The position numbers and the translations under genes are program-made. DNA of 6,970 bases. It comes from DRVV01 sp964487415. Lineage in GTDB: Archaea; Thermoproteota; Bathyarchaeia; Bathyarchaeales; Bathycorpusculaceae. Numbering within the stretch: the stretch's first letter is position 1; each line of letters begins with the position of its first letter. This document shows positions 6,294-6,970 of the stretch, piece after piece. A model generated the notes under the pieces. The model made no database searches. It was given only the letters and a program-made list of their open reading frames with translations, and was not told where the DNA came from. The DNA is taken from positions 1 to 6,970 of the forward strand of contig CAZAPQ010000004.1 in NCBI GenBank assembly GCA_964487415.1. The letters run 5' to 3'.

Positions 6294-6970
6294 ATGGTGG
6301 GTAAGAAAAGCATAATGGCCTTGGTGATCGTTGCCATCGCAGTGACAGCCCTCGCTAGCGCCATTTACATCTTGAATTTGCAGGAAGGGCCATCCCAAAC
6401 TGGTGGGCACGAAGTGAAATCAGTAACCCTAACCGACGGCGTAGGCAGAAACGTAACCATCAACCTGCCAGTTAAAAAGATTATTTCACTTAATTCTGGG
6501 ATTACCGAGCTTCTCTATGCCTTGCAATGCGGGGACAGGATAATTGCAAGGGATCAGAACTCAAACTTTCCAAGGGCGGTTTTGGATAAGCCCATTGTAG
6601 CCAGCTCCTCCTACGATCCCAATGTGGAGCTTATCCTACAGATGAGCCCGGACTTAGTGCTTGCTGATGACATGCTATTCTACAATCAGGAAGCCCTAGG
6701 CAAAATTGAGAATGCAGGCATAGCCGTAATAATGGAGAACACAAGCAACGTCACAAGGGTAAAGACAATTATAGCCAATCTTGGCCGCATCCTAGAATGC
6801 GAGGACGAAGCCAACGAAATAATAGACTTCATTGAACAGTACGAGAAACTAGTCCAAGAACGAATAAAGGGCGTGCCGGAAAGCAGGAAACCCCAAGTCT
6901 ACATTGAATGGTGGGCGCCTTGGCAAAGCTTCGCCATAGGCAGCGCTGGAAACAAGATAATCTATGATGC
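6294..6970 (+). CDS. Periplasmic-binding-protein (BtuF/FepB-like), copy 2, 3' end outside window
   Basis: This gene is open to the window edge, giving 225 codons. It starts with MVGKKS and a hydrophobic helix (about residues 7-29), again without a lipobox Cys. The binding domain follows: VTLTDGVGRNVTI, KKIISLNSGITELLYALQCGD, RIIARDQNSNFP, LILQMSPDLVLAD and AGIAVIMENTSNVTRVKTII. It aligns along its length with the protein at 2982 and shares ITELLYAL/MTELIYAL, CGDRII, AGIAV and IANLG. GGAGG at 6279-6283 is only 1 base from an ATG at 6285 but 10 bases from the ATG at 6294, so 6294 is preferred; both are in frame. It lies 21 bases after the chelatase stop with no promoter between, so it should be on the chelatase message. 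The permease and ATPase genes probably follow. The ligand is unknown. Confidence 0.9.
   Translation, partial: MVGKKSIMALVIVAIAVTALASAIYILNLQEGPSQTGGHEVKSVTLTDGVGRNVTINLPVKKIISLNSGITELLYALQCGDRIIARDQNSNFPRAVLDKPIVASSSYDPNVELILQMSPDLVLADDMLFYNQEALGKIENAGIAVIMENTSNVTRVKTIIANLGRILECEDEANEIIDFIEQYEKLVQERIKGVPESRKPQVYIEWWAPWQSFAIGSAGNKIIYD

Overview
The window is archaeal and most likely from an uncultured member of the Bathyarchaeia/TACK side of the tree. It opens with the last ~560 bases of a 16S rRNA gene that has archaeal features and ends in an intact anti-Shine-Dalgarno CCTCC. The protein genes are preceded by TATA boxes of the TTTATAAG type and by GGAG/GGAGG ribosome binding sites, and they belong to families common in anaerobic archaea. 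The lineage call comes from reading the 16S by eye and has not been tested with a tree.

Layout. (1) 1-~560: 3' part of 16S rRNA, + strand. No tRNA-Ala or 23S follows, so the 16S looks detached from the 23S. (2) 663-1523: a radical SAM protein of the SplB-like COG1533 type, + strand. (3) 1527-2763: a compact minus-strand operon, read right to left. It holds a six-helix membrane protein resembling the substrate-binding (S) component of an ECF transporter, then a short FmdE-domain protein, then a 106-residue coiled-coil protein. Its last stop lies 3 bases from the radical SAM stop. (4) 2764-2981: a divergent control region. (5) 2982-4016: a membrane-anchored BtuF/FepB-like substrate-binding protein. 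(6) 4017-4292: a gap with a T-tract and a second copy of the same promoter cassette. (7) 4293-6272: a ChlI-ChlD (BchI-BchD) fusion, the AAA+/VWA ATPase part of a Mg- or cobalt-chelatase. (8) 6294-end: a second, paralogous BtuF-like binding protein, cut by the window edge and probably co-transcribed with the chelatase.

How they fit together. Genes 5, 7 and 8 look like part of a metal or metal-chelate/tetrapyrrole locus. Two related binding proteins would capture a substrate outside the cell, and the chelatase motor would insert a metal into a tetrapyrrole. The ABC permease and ATPase (BtuC/BtuD-like) and the large catalytic chelatase subunit (CobN/ChlH/BchH-like) are not in the window and would be expected to the right.

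The most unusual feature is a duplicated promoter module at 2822-2914 and 4213-4305, about 76% identical without gaps by my count. Each copy carries a perfect 15-bp AT-rich palindrome. A second 15-bp palindrome is centred 11 bp further on, followed by the same TATA box and a GC-rich inverted repeat just before the expected transcription start. This suggests that the binding-protein gene and the chelatase operon share one regulator. In the first copy the leader also has an 18-bp perfect inverted repeat with a 32-base loop. Its left arm aligns with the chelatase's ribosome binding site and start-codon region.
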